From Wenzhouxiangella sp. (GTDB taxonomy: Bacteria; Pseudomonadota; Gammaproteobacteria; Xanthomonadales; Wenzhouxiangellaceae): a stretch of 7,344 bases of DNA. Where the stretch lies: assembly GCA_007127425.1 (NCBI GenBank), contig SKZJ01000149.1, positions 1-7,344 on the forward strand. Direction: 5' to 3'. This document shows positions 1-5,836 of this stretch, piece by piece. The notes below the pieces were generated by a model. The model made no database searches, had not been told where the DNA came from, and saw only the letters and a list, made by a program, of their open reading frames with translations. Position 1 is the stretch's first letter. Every line of letters begins with the position of its first letter. The position numbers and the translations under genes are program-made.

Positions 1-546
1 CTTGCGGTCGCTGTTTTCCATGGCCAGCGACTCGGACAGCTTGATCATGTAGGCCTTGACTGCGGCGTAGAGGGTGTGGCCTGAAGACCCCGGGACGATA
101 CCGGCGAGCGAGGCGACATTGATGATGCCGCCGGTGTTCTGTTCGCGGATTCCTGGCAGGCAGCGGTAGCAGAGCTCGGTGACGGCATTGACCATGACCT
201 GCAGGAACTCGCGGTGCTCGGGCCACTCGGCCTGGTTCAGGAACCCGCCGATGGCGTAGCCGGCATTGTTGACCAGCACGGTGACCTGACGCCCGGCGGC
301 CTCGACTTCGGCCATGATTGCCGCCGGTGCGGTTTCATCGGCCAGGTCGGCGACAATGACCAGGCACTTGATGCCGTGTGCATCGCTCAGATCGGCGGCC
401 AGCGCATCGAGCCGCTCGCGCCGCCGGGCGGTCAATGCCAGGTCGTACCCGGCCGCGGCCATCTGCCGCGCATACTCGGCCCCGATGCCCGCTGATGCGC
501 CCGTGATCAGTGCCAATGGACGCGGGTTGTTCGTTGATTCGTTCAT
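1..546 (-). CDS. Short-chain dehydrogenase/reductase (SDR), partial (C-terminus beyond the window)
   Basis: Classical SDR family NAD(P)-dependent oxidoreductase; the first 182 residues are present and the frame stays open to base 1. Seen: a Rossmann nucleotide-binding motif TGASAGIG at residues 15-22, basic residues after the second strand (ARRR, 40-43), which in this family favour NADP(H) over NAD(H), the NNAG motif at 93-96, and a complete catalytic set with Asn120, Ser146, Tyr160 and Lys164 (YAAVK). Classical SDRs are about 250 residues, so roughly 70 are missing. Start: ATG at 546-544 is the only plausible start; the frame is open upstream but has no other ATG near, and I see no clear Shine-Dalgarno. 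The gene is divergent from tpiA and not part of its operon. The substrate cannot be told from sequence; the general resemblance is to the DltE/YqjQ-like oxidoreductases. Family assignment is sure, specific role unknown. Confidence 0.93.
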   Translation of the reverse strand, partial: MNESTNNPRPLALITGASAGIGAEYARQMAAAGYDLALTARRRERLDALAADLSDAHGIKCLVIVADLADETAPAAIMAEVEAAGRQVTVLVNNAGYAIGGFLNQAEWPEHREFLQVMVNAVTELCYRCLPGIREQNTGGIINVASLAGIVPGSSGHTLYAAVKAYMIKLSESLAMENSDRK

Positions 547-568
547 TTGTTGTTCGTTGATTCGTTCA
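526..568. repeat. 23-bp-period tandem duplication across the SDR start codon
   Basis: The 20-mer GTTGTTCGTTGATTCGTTCA occurs perfectly at 526-545 and again at 549-568, separated by three T. On the minus strand the downstream copy encodes the first residues of the SDR (from MNESTNN) and the other copy lies directly before its ATG, so the start region looks like a local duplication. An 11-bp part (TGATTCGTTCA) also recurs at 1980-1990 over the secG stop codon. No function can be assigned. Confidence 0.8.
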
Positions 569-616
569 GGCCAGCAACGATAGCAGATCCGCCCCGTCCT
601 GCACTTCCCCCTCCTT

Positions 617-728
617 CCGACCCCCGACCCCCGACCTCCGACCTCCGACCTCCGTCACCCGTCACCCGTCACCCGTCACCCGTCACCCGTCACCCGTCAC
701 CCGTCACCCGTCACCCGTCACCCGACCG
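617..728. repeat. Heptamer tandem array, 16 units, main unit CCGTCAC (GTCACCC)
   Basis: Sixteen consecutive 7-bp units in unbroken phase: two CCGACCC, three CCGACCT, ten identical CCGTCAC (652-721), and a closing CCGACCG. On the minus strand the ten-unit block reads GGGTGAC repeatedly, that is GGG with 4-nt loops, which fits the canonical G-quadruplex pattern. It lies in the divergent SDR/tpiA intergenic region (547-798) and ends about 10 bp before the candidate -35 of tpiA. The array happens to be open in the tpiA frame (SPVTRHP-type translation), which could mislead an automatic start call. Such arrays are prone to copy-number change by slippage. The function is unknown. Confidence 0.95.
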
Positions 729-737
729 CCAAAATCC

Positions 738-766
738 TTACCCCGCGTCCCCAAAACCAGTAAAAT
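738..766 (+). promoter_or_regulatory. Candidate sigma70 promoter for tpiA-secG (weak)
   Basis: TAAAAT at 761-766 matches the -10 consensus at 5 of 6 positions. TTACCC at 738-743 matches the -35 at 3 of 6, with a 17-bp spacer. It lies 33 bp upstream of the tpiA ATG and just after the heptamer array. The -35 is poor and such matches arise by chance, so this is only a candidate. Confidence 0.3.
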
Positions 767-782
767 CTCCTCCCACTCGTCT

Positions 783-798
783 AGGGGTGGTAAACCAC
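783..798 (+). promoter_or_regulatory. tpiA ribosome-binding site with a small stem-loop before the start codon
   Basis: AGGGG at 783-787 is the likely Shine-Dalgarno. It is followed by GTGG-TAAA-CCAC at 787-798, a 4-bp stem with a 4-nt loop that ends at the base before the ATG. Folding this stem would shorten the effective distance between the Shine-Dalgarno and the start. The purine-rich run supports ATG 799 as the start. Whether the stem matters in the cell is unknown. Confidence 0.5.
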
Positions 799-1548
799 AT
801 GCGAAACAAGCTGATTGCCGGCAACTGGAAGATGAACGGATCCAAGCCGGAGATTCGTAGCCTTATCGGCGGGATCCTTGCACGGATGGATCCGGCCCGC
901 TCGGCCGAGGTGATGGTGCTGCCGCCGTTCCCCTACATTCCGCTGGTTCAGTCGCTGATCGAACACACGCCGGTGTTGCTCGGGGCGCAGGATCTCAGTC
1001 CGCATCCGTCCGGGGCCTATACCGGTGATGTGTCCGGCCCCATGTTGAACGACTGGGGTTGCGGTCACGTGCTGGTCGGCCATTCCGAGCGCCGCGCCCT
1101 GCACGCCGAGAGTAGCGAGCAGGTGGCCGAAAAGTTCGTGGCGGCCCAGTCCGCGGGTTTGCAGCCGATTCTGTGCGTGGGTGAGACGCTCGATCAGCGC
1201 GAGGCGGGGCGAACGGCCGAGGTGGTCGGTAGCCAGATCGCGGCGGTGATCGAGGCGGCCGGCATCAGTGCTTTTGCGCGTGCGGTTGTCGCCTACGAGC
1301 CGGTCTGGGCCATCGGCACGGGCCAGACAGCCTCGCCGGATCAGGCACAGGAAATCCATGCCACGATCAGGGCGCAATTGACGAAAGAGGATGCTACAAT
1401 AGGCGGTCGGGTCAGGATTCTTTACGGCGGGAGCGTCAAGCCCGATAACGCCGCGGAATTGTTCGCCTGTGAAGACATTGATGGAGGCCTGATCGGCGGC
1501 GCCTCGCTGCAGGCCGAGTCGTTCATGTCCATTTACCAGGCGGCCTGA
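799..1548 (+). CDS. tpiA: Triosephosphate isomerase TpiA
   Basis: Interconverts dihydroxyacetone phosphate and glyceraldehyde 3-phosphate in glycolysis and gluconeogenesis; a cytosolic TIM barrel. The 249-residue product has the usual bacterial length. Seen: GNWKMN at 8-13 with catalytic Asn9 and Lys11, VGHSERR with electrophilic His95, the catalytic base Glu167 in AYEPVWAIGTG followed by the mobile loop 6 (168-175), and the phosphate-binding YGGSVKPDN (209-217) and GLIGGASL (230-237). The frame is open for 84 codons upstream, but that stretch is the heptamer repeat and a low-complexity Pro/Ser/Arg translation, so ATG 799, which follows AGGGG, is the start. GTG 787 is possible in frame but would add only four residues and lies inside the Shine-Dalgarno. 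secG follows after 29 bp, suggesting one transcript. Confidence 0.98.
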   Translation: MRNKLIAGNWKMNGSKPEIRSLIGGILARMDPARSAEVMVLPPFPYIPLVQSLIEHTPVLLGAQDLSPHPSGAYTGDVSGPMLNDWGCGHVLVGHSERRALHAESSEQVAEKFVAAQSAGLQPILCVGETLDQREAGRTAEVVGSQIAAVIEAAGISAFARAVVAYEPVWAIGTGQTASPDQAQEIHATIRAQLTKEDATIGGRVRILYGGSVKPDNAAELFACEDIDGGLIGGASLQAESFMSIYQAA

Positions 1549-1577
1549 CGCAACCAACTTCTAGAGACTGATTGCAA

Positions 1578-1982
1578 ATGTACACGGTACTGATCGTTTT
1601 CCACGTTCTGCTGGCAGCGTCGCTGATCGCCATTGTGCTGGTGCAGCGCGGCCCCGGTGCGACCATGGGTGCCGCATTCGGCGCCGGCGCTTCCGGTACG
1701 GTGTTCGGCTCGCGTGGTGCGGCCAGCTTCCTGACCAGGCTCACCAGCTGGTTGGGCGTGGCCTTCTTCGCCATCAGCCTGTCGATGGCCGTCATCGTGG
1801 CGCGTTCCGGCGGCGTGGCTCAAACCCCCGACGACTTGGGTGTTGCCGGGCAGGTCGCTCCGATGCCGACAGCCGAGGAAGTCGAGGCCGGTGAGGCCGA
1901 CGAGTTCCTGGCCCTGCCCGATGAAGACGAAGACGAGTCGGTGGTCGAAGACGAGGTGTTTCCCGAGCCTCCGGAACAATGA
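1578..1982 (+). CDS. secG: Protein-export membrane protein SecG
   Basis: Auxiliary subunit of the SecYEG translocon in the inner membrane; it assists SecA-driven export. The 134-residue product has the SecG layout: transmembrane helix 1 (about 2-21), then the family signature QRGPGATMGAAFGAGAS followed by TVFGSRGAASFLTR (23-54), transmembrane helix 2 (about 56-76), then a polar tail. The tail is strongly acidic (many Asp/Glu from about 99 to 134), longer and more acidic than the core needs, as is common in proteobacterial SecG. Start: ATG 1578 gives the typical MYTVLIVFHVLL beginning; a TTG six bases earlier is in frame but less likely. The Shine-Dalgarno is weak (AGAGA region near 1563-1567). 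It sits 29 bp after tpiA and 27 bp before a tRNA-Leu gene, a linkage also known in other gammaproteobacteria. Confidence 0.96.
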   Translation: MYTVLIVFHVLLAASLIAIVLVQRGPGATMGAAFGAGASGTVFGSRGAASFLTRLTSWLGVAFFAISLSMAVIVARSGGVAQTPDDLGVAGQVAPMPTAEEVEAGEADEFLALPDEDEDESVVEDEVFPEPPEQ

Positions 1983-2009
1983 TTCGTTCACGGGTCTTCT
2001 GATACAAAT

Positions 2010-2096
2010 GCCGAAGTGGTGGAATTGGTAGACACGCTGTCTTGAGGGGGCAGTGGCCTAACGGCCGTGCCGGTTCGAGTCCGGCCTTCGGCACCA
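2010..2096 (+). tRNA. tRNA-Leu (anticodon GAG)
   Basis: An 87-nt class II tRNA with encoded CCA. Acceptor stem GCCGAAG (2010-2016) pairs perfectly with CTTCGGC (2086-2092), with A2093 as discriminator and CCA at 2094-2096. Anticodon stem CTGTC/GGCAG (one T-G wobble) encloses the loop TTGAGGG with GAG at 2044-2046, which reads CUC and CUU leucine codons. The long variable arm is a GGCC-TAAC-GGCC hairpin (2055-2066). T arm GCCGG-TTCGAGT-CCGGC spans 2069-2085. It closely resembles E. coli leuU, which also follows secG. No separate promoter is evident in the 27 bp before it, so it is probably processed from a tpiA-secG transcript. Confidence 0.98.
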
Positions 2097-2108
2097 TAAT
2101 CCAAGGAT

Positions 2109-2138
2109 GCGATGTCCCGCCCCACCACGGGGCATCGC
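2109..2138 (+). promoter_or_regulatory. Strong stem-loop in the nuoA leader
   Basis: Bases 2109-2119 pair with 2128-2138 in an 11-bp stem (one T-G pair) around the 8-nt loop CCCCACCA. It lies between the 3' end of the tRNA and the nuoA start. No T-run follows (the next bases are TCAGGACAAA), so it is not a standard intrinsic terminator. Plausible roles are a processing or stability structure that separates the tRNA from the nuo mRNA, or an attenuation element; neither is shown. The only purine-rich AGGA (2141-2144) lies just past the stem, 16 nt from the nuoA ATG. Confidence 0.6.
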
Positions 2139-2160
2139 TCAGGACAAACGGCAATCGACC

Positions 2161-2517
2161 ATGCTGGCTGAATACTTTCCAATCCTGCTGTTTCTTGCGA
2201 TAGCGCTGGGAATGGGGGTGGCGTTGCTGATCGTCGGTGGCATACTCGGCCCCCGCAACCCTTCGGCCGAAAAGCTCTCCCCCTATGAGTGCGGTTTCGA
2301 GGCATTCGAAGATTCCCGCATGAAGTTCGATGTGCGCTTCTACCTCGTCGCCATCCTGTTCATCATTTTCGACCTTGAGATCGCCTTCCTCTTTCCGTGG
2401 GCGGTGGCGCTTGATCATGTCGGCATGACTGGTTTGATCGCCATGGGTATCTTCCTGCTGATCCTGGTCATCGGCTTCATCTACGAGTGGAAGAAAGGAG
2501 CGCTGGAATGGGAGTAG
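2161..2517 (+). CDS. nuoA: NADH-quinone oxidoreductase subunit A (NuoA)
   Basis: Small membrane subunit of respiratory complex I, next to the quinone-binding junction with NuoH/NuoJ. The 118-residue protein has three predicted transmembrane helices (about 5-28, 60-82, 88-108). The first loop carries [11 protein letters not shown] (38-47), which is typical of the family, and the second helix bears [10 protein letters not shown] (71-80) with the conserved acidic Asp71 and Glu73. Start: ATG 2161 gives the usual [11 protein letters not shown]-terminus. An in-frame ATG at 2107 would add 18 non-conserved residues encoded by the leader stem-loop and is rejected. No good Shine-Dalgarno is seen; AGGA at 2141 is too far, which is odd for the first gene of a heavily used operon. 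Overlaps nuoB by 10 bp. Confidence 0.95.
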   Translation: MLAEYFPILLFLAIALGMGVALLIVGGILGPRNPSAEKLSPYECGFEAFEDSRMKFDVRFYLVAILFIIFDLEIAFLFPWAVALDHVGMTGLIAMGIFLLILVIGFIYEWKKGALEWE

Positions 2518-3056
2518 TCAGCGATATCATGCACAACCCGGCCCCCGACGGCCCGGTTGACGACATTCTCAAGCCGGGCGTCGACAATCCCCTGCTGCAG
2601 AAAGGGTTTGTCACCACCAGTGCCGATGCCCTGATCAACTGGGCACGTACCGGCAGCATGTGGCCCGTAACCTTCGGTCTGGCCTGTTGCGCCGTCGAGA
2701 TGATGCATTCGGCGGCCTCCCGCTACGACCTCGATCGCTTCGGCATGATCTTCCGGCCGAGCCCGCGCCAGTCCGACGTGATGATCGTCGCCGGTACGCT
2801 GTGCAACAAGATGGCGCCGGCGCTGAGAAAGGTCTACGACCAGATGCCGGATCCCAAGTGGGTGATCTCGATGGGATCATGCTCCAACGGGGGCGGTTAC
2901 TACCACTACTCCTATGCCGTCACGCGCGGCTGCGACCGGATCGTGCCGGTTGATATCTATGTGCCCGGCTGCCCGCCGACGGCCGAGGCCCTGGTCTACG
3001 GCGTATTGCAGCTCTACAAGAAGATTCGTCGCACCAATACGATTGCGCGCTCATGA
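2508..3056 (+). CDS. nuoB: NADH-quinone oxidoreductase subunit B (NuoB), N2 cluster subunit
   Basis: Peripheral subunit holding [4Fe-4S] cluster N2, the last carrier before quinone. It has 182 residues, normal for the family. Seen: tandem cysteines Cys60-Cys61 in [11 protein letters not shown], Cys125 in [13 protein letters not shown], and Cys155 in [11 protein letters not shown], together the four ligands expected for N2. The [25 protein letters not shown] stretch (82-106, cited by ends FRPSPR and KMAPAL) is characteristic. Start ATG 2508 lies inside the end of nuoA and is preceded by GGAG at 2497-2500 with a 7-nt spacer; an earlier in-frame GTG at 2487 is not needed. Stop overlaps the nuoC start by 4 bp (ATGA). 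Confidence 0.98.
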   Translation: MGVVSDIMHNPAPDGPVDDILKPGVDNPLLQKGFVTTSADALINWARTGSMWPVTFGLACCAVEMMHSAASRYDLDRFGMIFRPSPRQSDVMIVAGTLCNKMAPALRKVYDQMPDPKWVISMGSCSNGGGYYHYSYAVTRGCDRIVPVDIYVPGCPPTAEALVYGVLQLYKKIRRTNTIARS

Positions 3057-3778
3057 GCAGTTTCTCCGAACGCAACCAGCCGCTGGTTCAGGCGTTGAAG
3101 CATATTCTCGGTGAGCGCATCTCCTCGATGACCGAACGCCGCGGACAGATCACCGTGGAAATCAGCCCGGAGCATTGGCTTGATGCCGCCTGGTTGTTGC
3201 GCGACGAGCCCGAACTGGCGTTCGAACAACTGACGGACCTGTGCGGCGTCGATTACCTTGGTTTCGGTGACGACGAATGGGAGACCGCCGAGGCAACCAG
3301 TCACGGTTTCTCGCGAGCGGCCGACGCCCTCGGACCCGGGCGGTTTTCCTGGGCAGATCGGCCGGAGTCTGCCGACTTTCCAAATCGATTCGCCGCGGTC
3401 GTTCACCTGCTGTCGCTCACGCACAACCGCCGCGTTCGCCTGCGCTGCTTTGCGCCGGACGAAGGGCTGCCGGTGATTCCCTCCCTGATCGAAGTATGGA
3501 ACTCGGTCAATTGGTACGAACGCGAGGCCTTCGACTTGTTCGGCATCGTGTTCGAAGGCCATCCCGACCTGCGGCGCCTGATGACCGATTACGGCTTCAT
3601 CGGCCACCCCTTCCGCAAGGATTTCCCGCTGATCGGCAATGTCACCGTGCGCTACGATGAGGACAAGGGCAGGGTGGTCTACGAACCGGTCGAGATCGAA
3701 CCGCGGGTGACTGTCGCCCGGGTCGTGCGCCGCGACAGCCGTTACGTGGACGAGAAGCTCGAAGGGACCGGCCAATGA
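3053..3778 (+). CDS. nuoC: NADH-quinone oxidoreductase subunit C (NuoC, 30-kDa type)
   Basis: Peripheral connecting-module subunit of complex I; carries no cofactor and packs against NuoD. The 241-residue product has the 30-kDa signature: [24 protein letters not shown] (154-177, key residues Glu156, Glu158, Asp161, Gly164, His170-Pro171, Arg174-Arg175) and [10 protein letters not shown] (184-193). Residues about 72-108 (rich in Glu, Ser and Gly, including [16 protein letters not shown]) form an insert that the shortest NuoC proteins lack; I recall similar inserts in Xanthomonadales NuoC, but have not checked. It is a stand-alone subunit, not the NuoCD fusion of E. coli. Overlaps nuoB and nuoD by 4 bp on either side (ATGA junctions), so translational coupling is likely. 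Confidence 0.97.
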   Translation: MSSFSERNQPLVQALKHILGERISSMTERRGQITVEISPEHWLDAAWLLRDEPELAFEQLTDLCGVDYLGFGDDEWETAEATSHGFSRAADALGPGRFSWADRPESADFPNRFAAVVHLLSLTHNRRVRLRCFAPDEGLPVIPSLIEVWNSVNWYEREAFDLFGIVFEGHPDLRRLMTDYGFIGHPFRKDFPLIGNVTVRYDEDKGRVVYEPVEIEPRVTVARVVRRDSRYVDEKLEGTGQ

Positions 3779-5028
3779 GCGAGATCCGCAACTTCACCAT
3801 GAACTTCGGGCCGCAGCACCCGGCCGCGCACGGGGTGCTGCGCCTCATCCTGGAAATGGACGGCGAAGTCGTCGAGCGAGCCGACCCGCACGTCGGCCTG
3901 CTGCACCGTGCCACCGAGAAGCTGGCCGAATCGAAGCCTTACAACCATTCCATCGGGTACATGGATCGGCTCGATTACGTGTCGATGATGTGCAACGAGC
4001 ACGCCTACGTACGTGCCATCGAGCAGCTGCTGGGGGTCGAGGCGCCGGAGCGTGCCCAATACATCCGCACGATGTTCGACGAGGCCACCCGCATCCTCAA
4101 CCACCTGATGTGGATCGGTTCCAACGCACTCGATCTCGGCGCCATGGCGGTTTTCCTCTATGCCTTCCGCGAACGCGAGAACCTGATGGACGCCTACGAG
4201 GCGGTCTCGGGCACGCGCATGCACGCGACCTATTACCGCCCCGGCGGTGTCTACCGCGACCTGCCGGACGTGATGCCCAAGGTGGCCGAGTCGCCGTGGC
4301 GCAAGGGCAAGGACCTGGCCCGGATGAACGAATGGCGCGAAGGCTCGCTGCTCGATTTCCTCGAGGCCTTCGCCGACGACTTTTTCGACCGGGTCGACGA
4401 CTACGAAACGCTGCTGACCGACAATCGAATCTGGAAGCAGCGCACGGTGGGTATTGGTGCCGTCTCGCCCGAGCGCGCCTTGCAGCTCGGCTTCACCGGC
4501 CCGATGCTGCGCGGCTCCGGCGTGGAGTGGGATCTCAGGAAAAAGCAGCCTTACGCCAAGTACCGGGAGATGGACTTCGATATCCCGGTCGGCAGCAACG
4601 GTGATTGCTACGACCGCTACCTGGTGCGGATCGAGGAAATGCGCCAGTCGGCCAGCATGGTCAAGCAGTGCATCGCCTGGCTGCGCAGGAACCCGGGTCC
4701 GGTGATGATCCGCAATTTCAAGGTCGCGCCACCGACGCGCGAAGAGATGAAAGACGACATGGAAGCGCTCATTCATCACTTCAAGTTGTTCACTGAAGGG
4801 TACTGTGTTCCCGAAGGCGAGACCTATGCCGCCGTCGAGGCGCCCAAGGGCGAATTCGGCTGTTACCTGATCTCCGACGGTGCCAACAAGCCGTTCCGTG
4901 TTCACCTGCGCGCGCCCGGCTACGCCCATTTGTCGGCCATGCACGAAATGGCCAAGGGCCACATGCTCGCCGATATTGCTGCACTCATCGCCACGCAGGA
5001 CATCGTATTCGGGGAGATTGATAGATGA
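3775..5028 (+). CDS. nuoD: NADH-quinone oxidoreductase subunit D (NuoD, 49-kDa type)
   Basis: Peripheral subunit that forms the quinone-reaction chamber with NuoB; related to the large subunit of NiFe hydrogenases but without the metal-binding cysteines. It has 417 residues, full length. Seen: [18 protein letters not shown] (7-24, including the conserved GPQHPAAHG quinone-loop motif), [12 protein letters not shown] (41-52), [10 protein letters not shown] (59-68, with the Tyr and Asp region lining the quinone site), and a typical C-terminus ending DIVFGEIDR. Start ATG 3775 is preceded by AGGGA (3763-3767) with a 7-nt spacer and overlaps the nuoC stop by 4 bp. Its own stop overlaps nuoE by 4 bp. 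Confidence 0.98.
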   Translation: MSEIRNFTMNFGPQHPAAHGVLRLILEMDGEVVERADPHVGLLHRATEKLAESKPYNHSIGYMDRLDYVSMMCNEHAYVRAIEQLLGVEAPERAQYIRTMFDEATRILNHLMWIGSNALDLGAMAVFLYAFRERENLMDAYEAVSGTRMHATYYRPGGVYRDLPDVMPKVAESPWRKGKDLARMNEWREGSLLDFLEAFADDFFDRVDDYETLLTDNRIWKQRTVGIGAVSPERALQLGFTGPMLRGSGVEWDLRKKQPYAKYREMDFDIPVGSNGDCYDRYLVRIEEMRQSASMVKQCIAWLRRNPGPVMIRNFKVAPPTREEMKDDMEALIHHFKLFTEGYCVPEGETYAAVEAPKGEFGCYLISDGANKPFRVHLRAPGYAHLSAMHEMAKGHMLADIAALIATQDIVFGEIDR

Positions 5029-5552
5029 ATATCGAAGCCACCGGTCGCGTTGTCGAGGGCAAGAAGGAACTGCTTTCGGATGACACCCGCCAGGCCATCG
5101 ATCACTGGCGTGCCAAGTTCCCCGAGGGTATCGCGGGACGTCGCTCGGCCATTATCCAGTCGCTGGTTGCCGCCCAGGAACAGAACGGCGGTTGGGTCAG
5201 CAGCGACATGATGGATGCGGTGGCCGACTATCTCGATGTGCCGCCGGTGTGGGTCTACGAGGTGGCGAGTTTTTATTCCATGATCGAGACCGAGCCGGTG
5301 GGTCGCCATTCGATCTCGGTATGCACCAACATCTCCTGCATGCTGTGCGGGTCTGACCGTATCGTCGAACACATCGAAAGGAAACTGGATACACGCATCG
5401 GCGAAACCACGCCCGACGGCCGAATCTTCCTCAAGCGCGAGGAAGAGTGCCTGGCCGCCTGCGTGCGCGCCCCGATGATGATCGTCGACGGCCACTACCA
5501 CGAGAATCTCACGACCGAGAAGGTCGACGAGATCCTGGATGGGTTGGAGTGA
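5025..5552 (+). CDS. nuoE: NADH-quinone oxidoreductase subunit E (NuoE, 24-kDa type)
   Basis: NADH-dehydrogenase module subunit with a thioredoxin-like [2Fe-2S] domain (cluster N1a). The 175-residue protein has an N-terminal helical part (about 18-92, with [16 protein letters not shown] typical of the family) followed by the cluster domain with ligands Cys100 and Cys105 (CTNISC) and Cys142 and Cys146 (ECLAAC). An additional Cys108 lies close to the first pair. Start ATG 5025 is preceded by GGGGAG (5011-5016) with an 8-nt spacer and overlaps nuoD by 4 bp. nuoE is the last tightly packed gene: 284 bp separate it from nuoF, its direct structural partner, because a repeat element sits between them. 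Confidence 0.98.
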   Translation: MNIEATGRVVEGKKELLSDDTRQAIDHWRAKFPEGIAGRRSAIIQSLVAAQEQNGGWVSSDMMDAVADYLDVPPVWVYEVASFYSMIETEPVGRHSISVCTNISCMLCGSDRIVEHIERKLDTRIGETTPDGRIFLKREEECLAACVRAPMMIVDGHYHENLTTEKVDEILDGLE

Positions 5553-5565
5553 TGGGGGCTTCGTG

Positions 5566-5594
5566 TTGACAGTAGGCCACGTACGACGGATAGC
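5566..5594 (+). promoter_or_regulatory. Possible internal promoter between nuoE and nuoF (weak)
   Basis: A perfect -35 hexamer TTGACA at 5566-5571 begins 13 bp after the nuoE stop. At a 17-bp spacing, GATAGC at 5589-5594 matches the -10 at only 3 of 6 positions. It lies just upstream of the left heptamer arm of repeat copy A, so any transcript from it would begin with that structure. The weak -10 makes it uncertain. Confidence 0.2.
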
Positions 5595-5609
5595 CATGGT
5601 GAAGGCTCT

Positions 5610-5778
5610 GGGATCGGGACTCGGGACTCGGGACTCGGGACTCGCTACTGACGGCGATCTGGCATCGGCGAGCATGTCGGCTCCGATCAGTGTGGGAATG
5701 TCCCTTCGTTCTGACAGTGGTGGTTTTTCCGAGTCCCGAGTCCCGAGTCCCGAGTCCCGGCCTTTTGCCGAGCCCCGG
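5610..5778 (+). repeat. Dispersed heptamer-armed element, copy A (nuoE-nuoF gap)
   Basis: Left arm: a degenerate GGGATC (5610-5615) and four GGGACTC units (5616-5643). Core: 87 bp (5644-5730). Right arm: four GAGTCCC units (5731-5758). With flanking matches, the arms make a perfect 30-bp inverted repeat (5615-5644 with 5730-5759). The core contains a GGGA-ATG-TCCC mini-hairpin (5694-5704) and ends in a T-run next to the right arm. Outside the right arm lies GGCCTTTTGCCGAG (5759-5772), whose reverse complement recurs outside the left arm of copy B. The rest of the gap (5553-5609 and 5779-5836) shows only the nuoF Shine-Dalgarno and a weak promoter candidate. No transposase or longer conserved coding frame is seen. 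The function is unknown: a MITE/REP-like repeat or an operon-internal RNA structure. Confidence 0.9.
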
Positions 5779-5836
5779 ATTCTTCCGAAGCCGCGAGTCT
5801 CGAATTCAAGACCTTCGTTATCCGGAGGCACCCCCA

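Noticed and set aside
617..728. CRISPR array
   Set aside because: Units are 7 bp with no spacers and no cas genes nearby; this is a simple tandem repeat.
547..798. N-terminal extension of TpiA through the heptamer array
   Set aside because: The translation is low-complexity repeat, TPI needs no such extension, and ATG 799 has a Shine-Dalgarno and the typical MRNKLIAGNWKMN start.
781..1557. Long minus-strand open frame opposite tpiA (and similar ones opposite nuoD and nuoF)
   Set aside because: These are GC-rich shadow frames with no recognisable domain; the plus-strand genes carry complete family motifs and conserved catalytic residues.
2095..2100. CATAAT as a -10 for a nuo promoter
   Set aside because: It overlaps the tRNA CCA end and no acceptable -35 exists at 16-18 bp spacing within the tRNA T arm; probably chance.
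2107..2160. Upstream ATG for nuoA
   Set aside because: It adds 18 non-conserved residues encoded by the leader stem-loop; NuoA proteins normally begin as at 2161.
5731..5758. Intrinsic terminator after nuoE formed by the heptamer arms
   Set aside because: The T-run precedes the right arm instead of following the stem, the loop is 85 nt, and nuoF must be expressed downstream.
5690..5836. N-terminal extension of NuoF from ATG 5690
   Set aside because: The added 49 residues are encoded by the repeat element; ATG 5837 has GGAGG at 8 nt and starts a family-like sequence.
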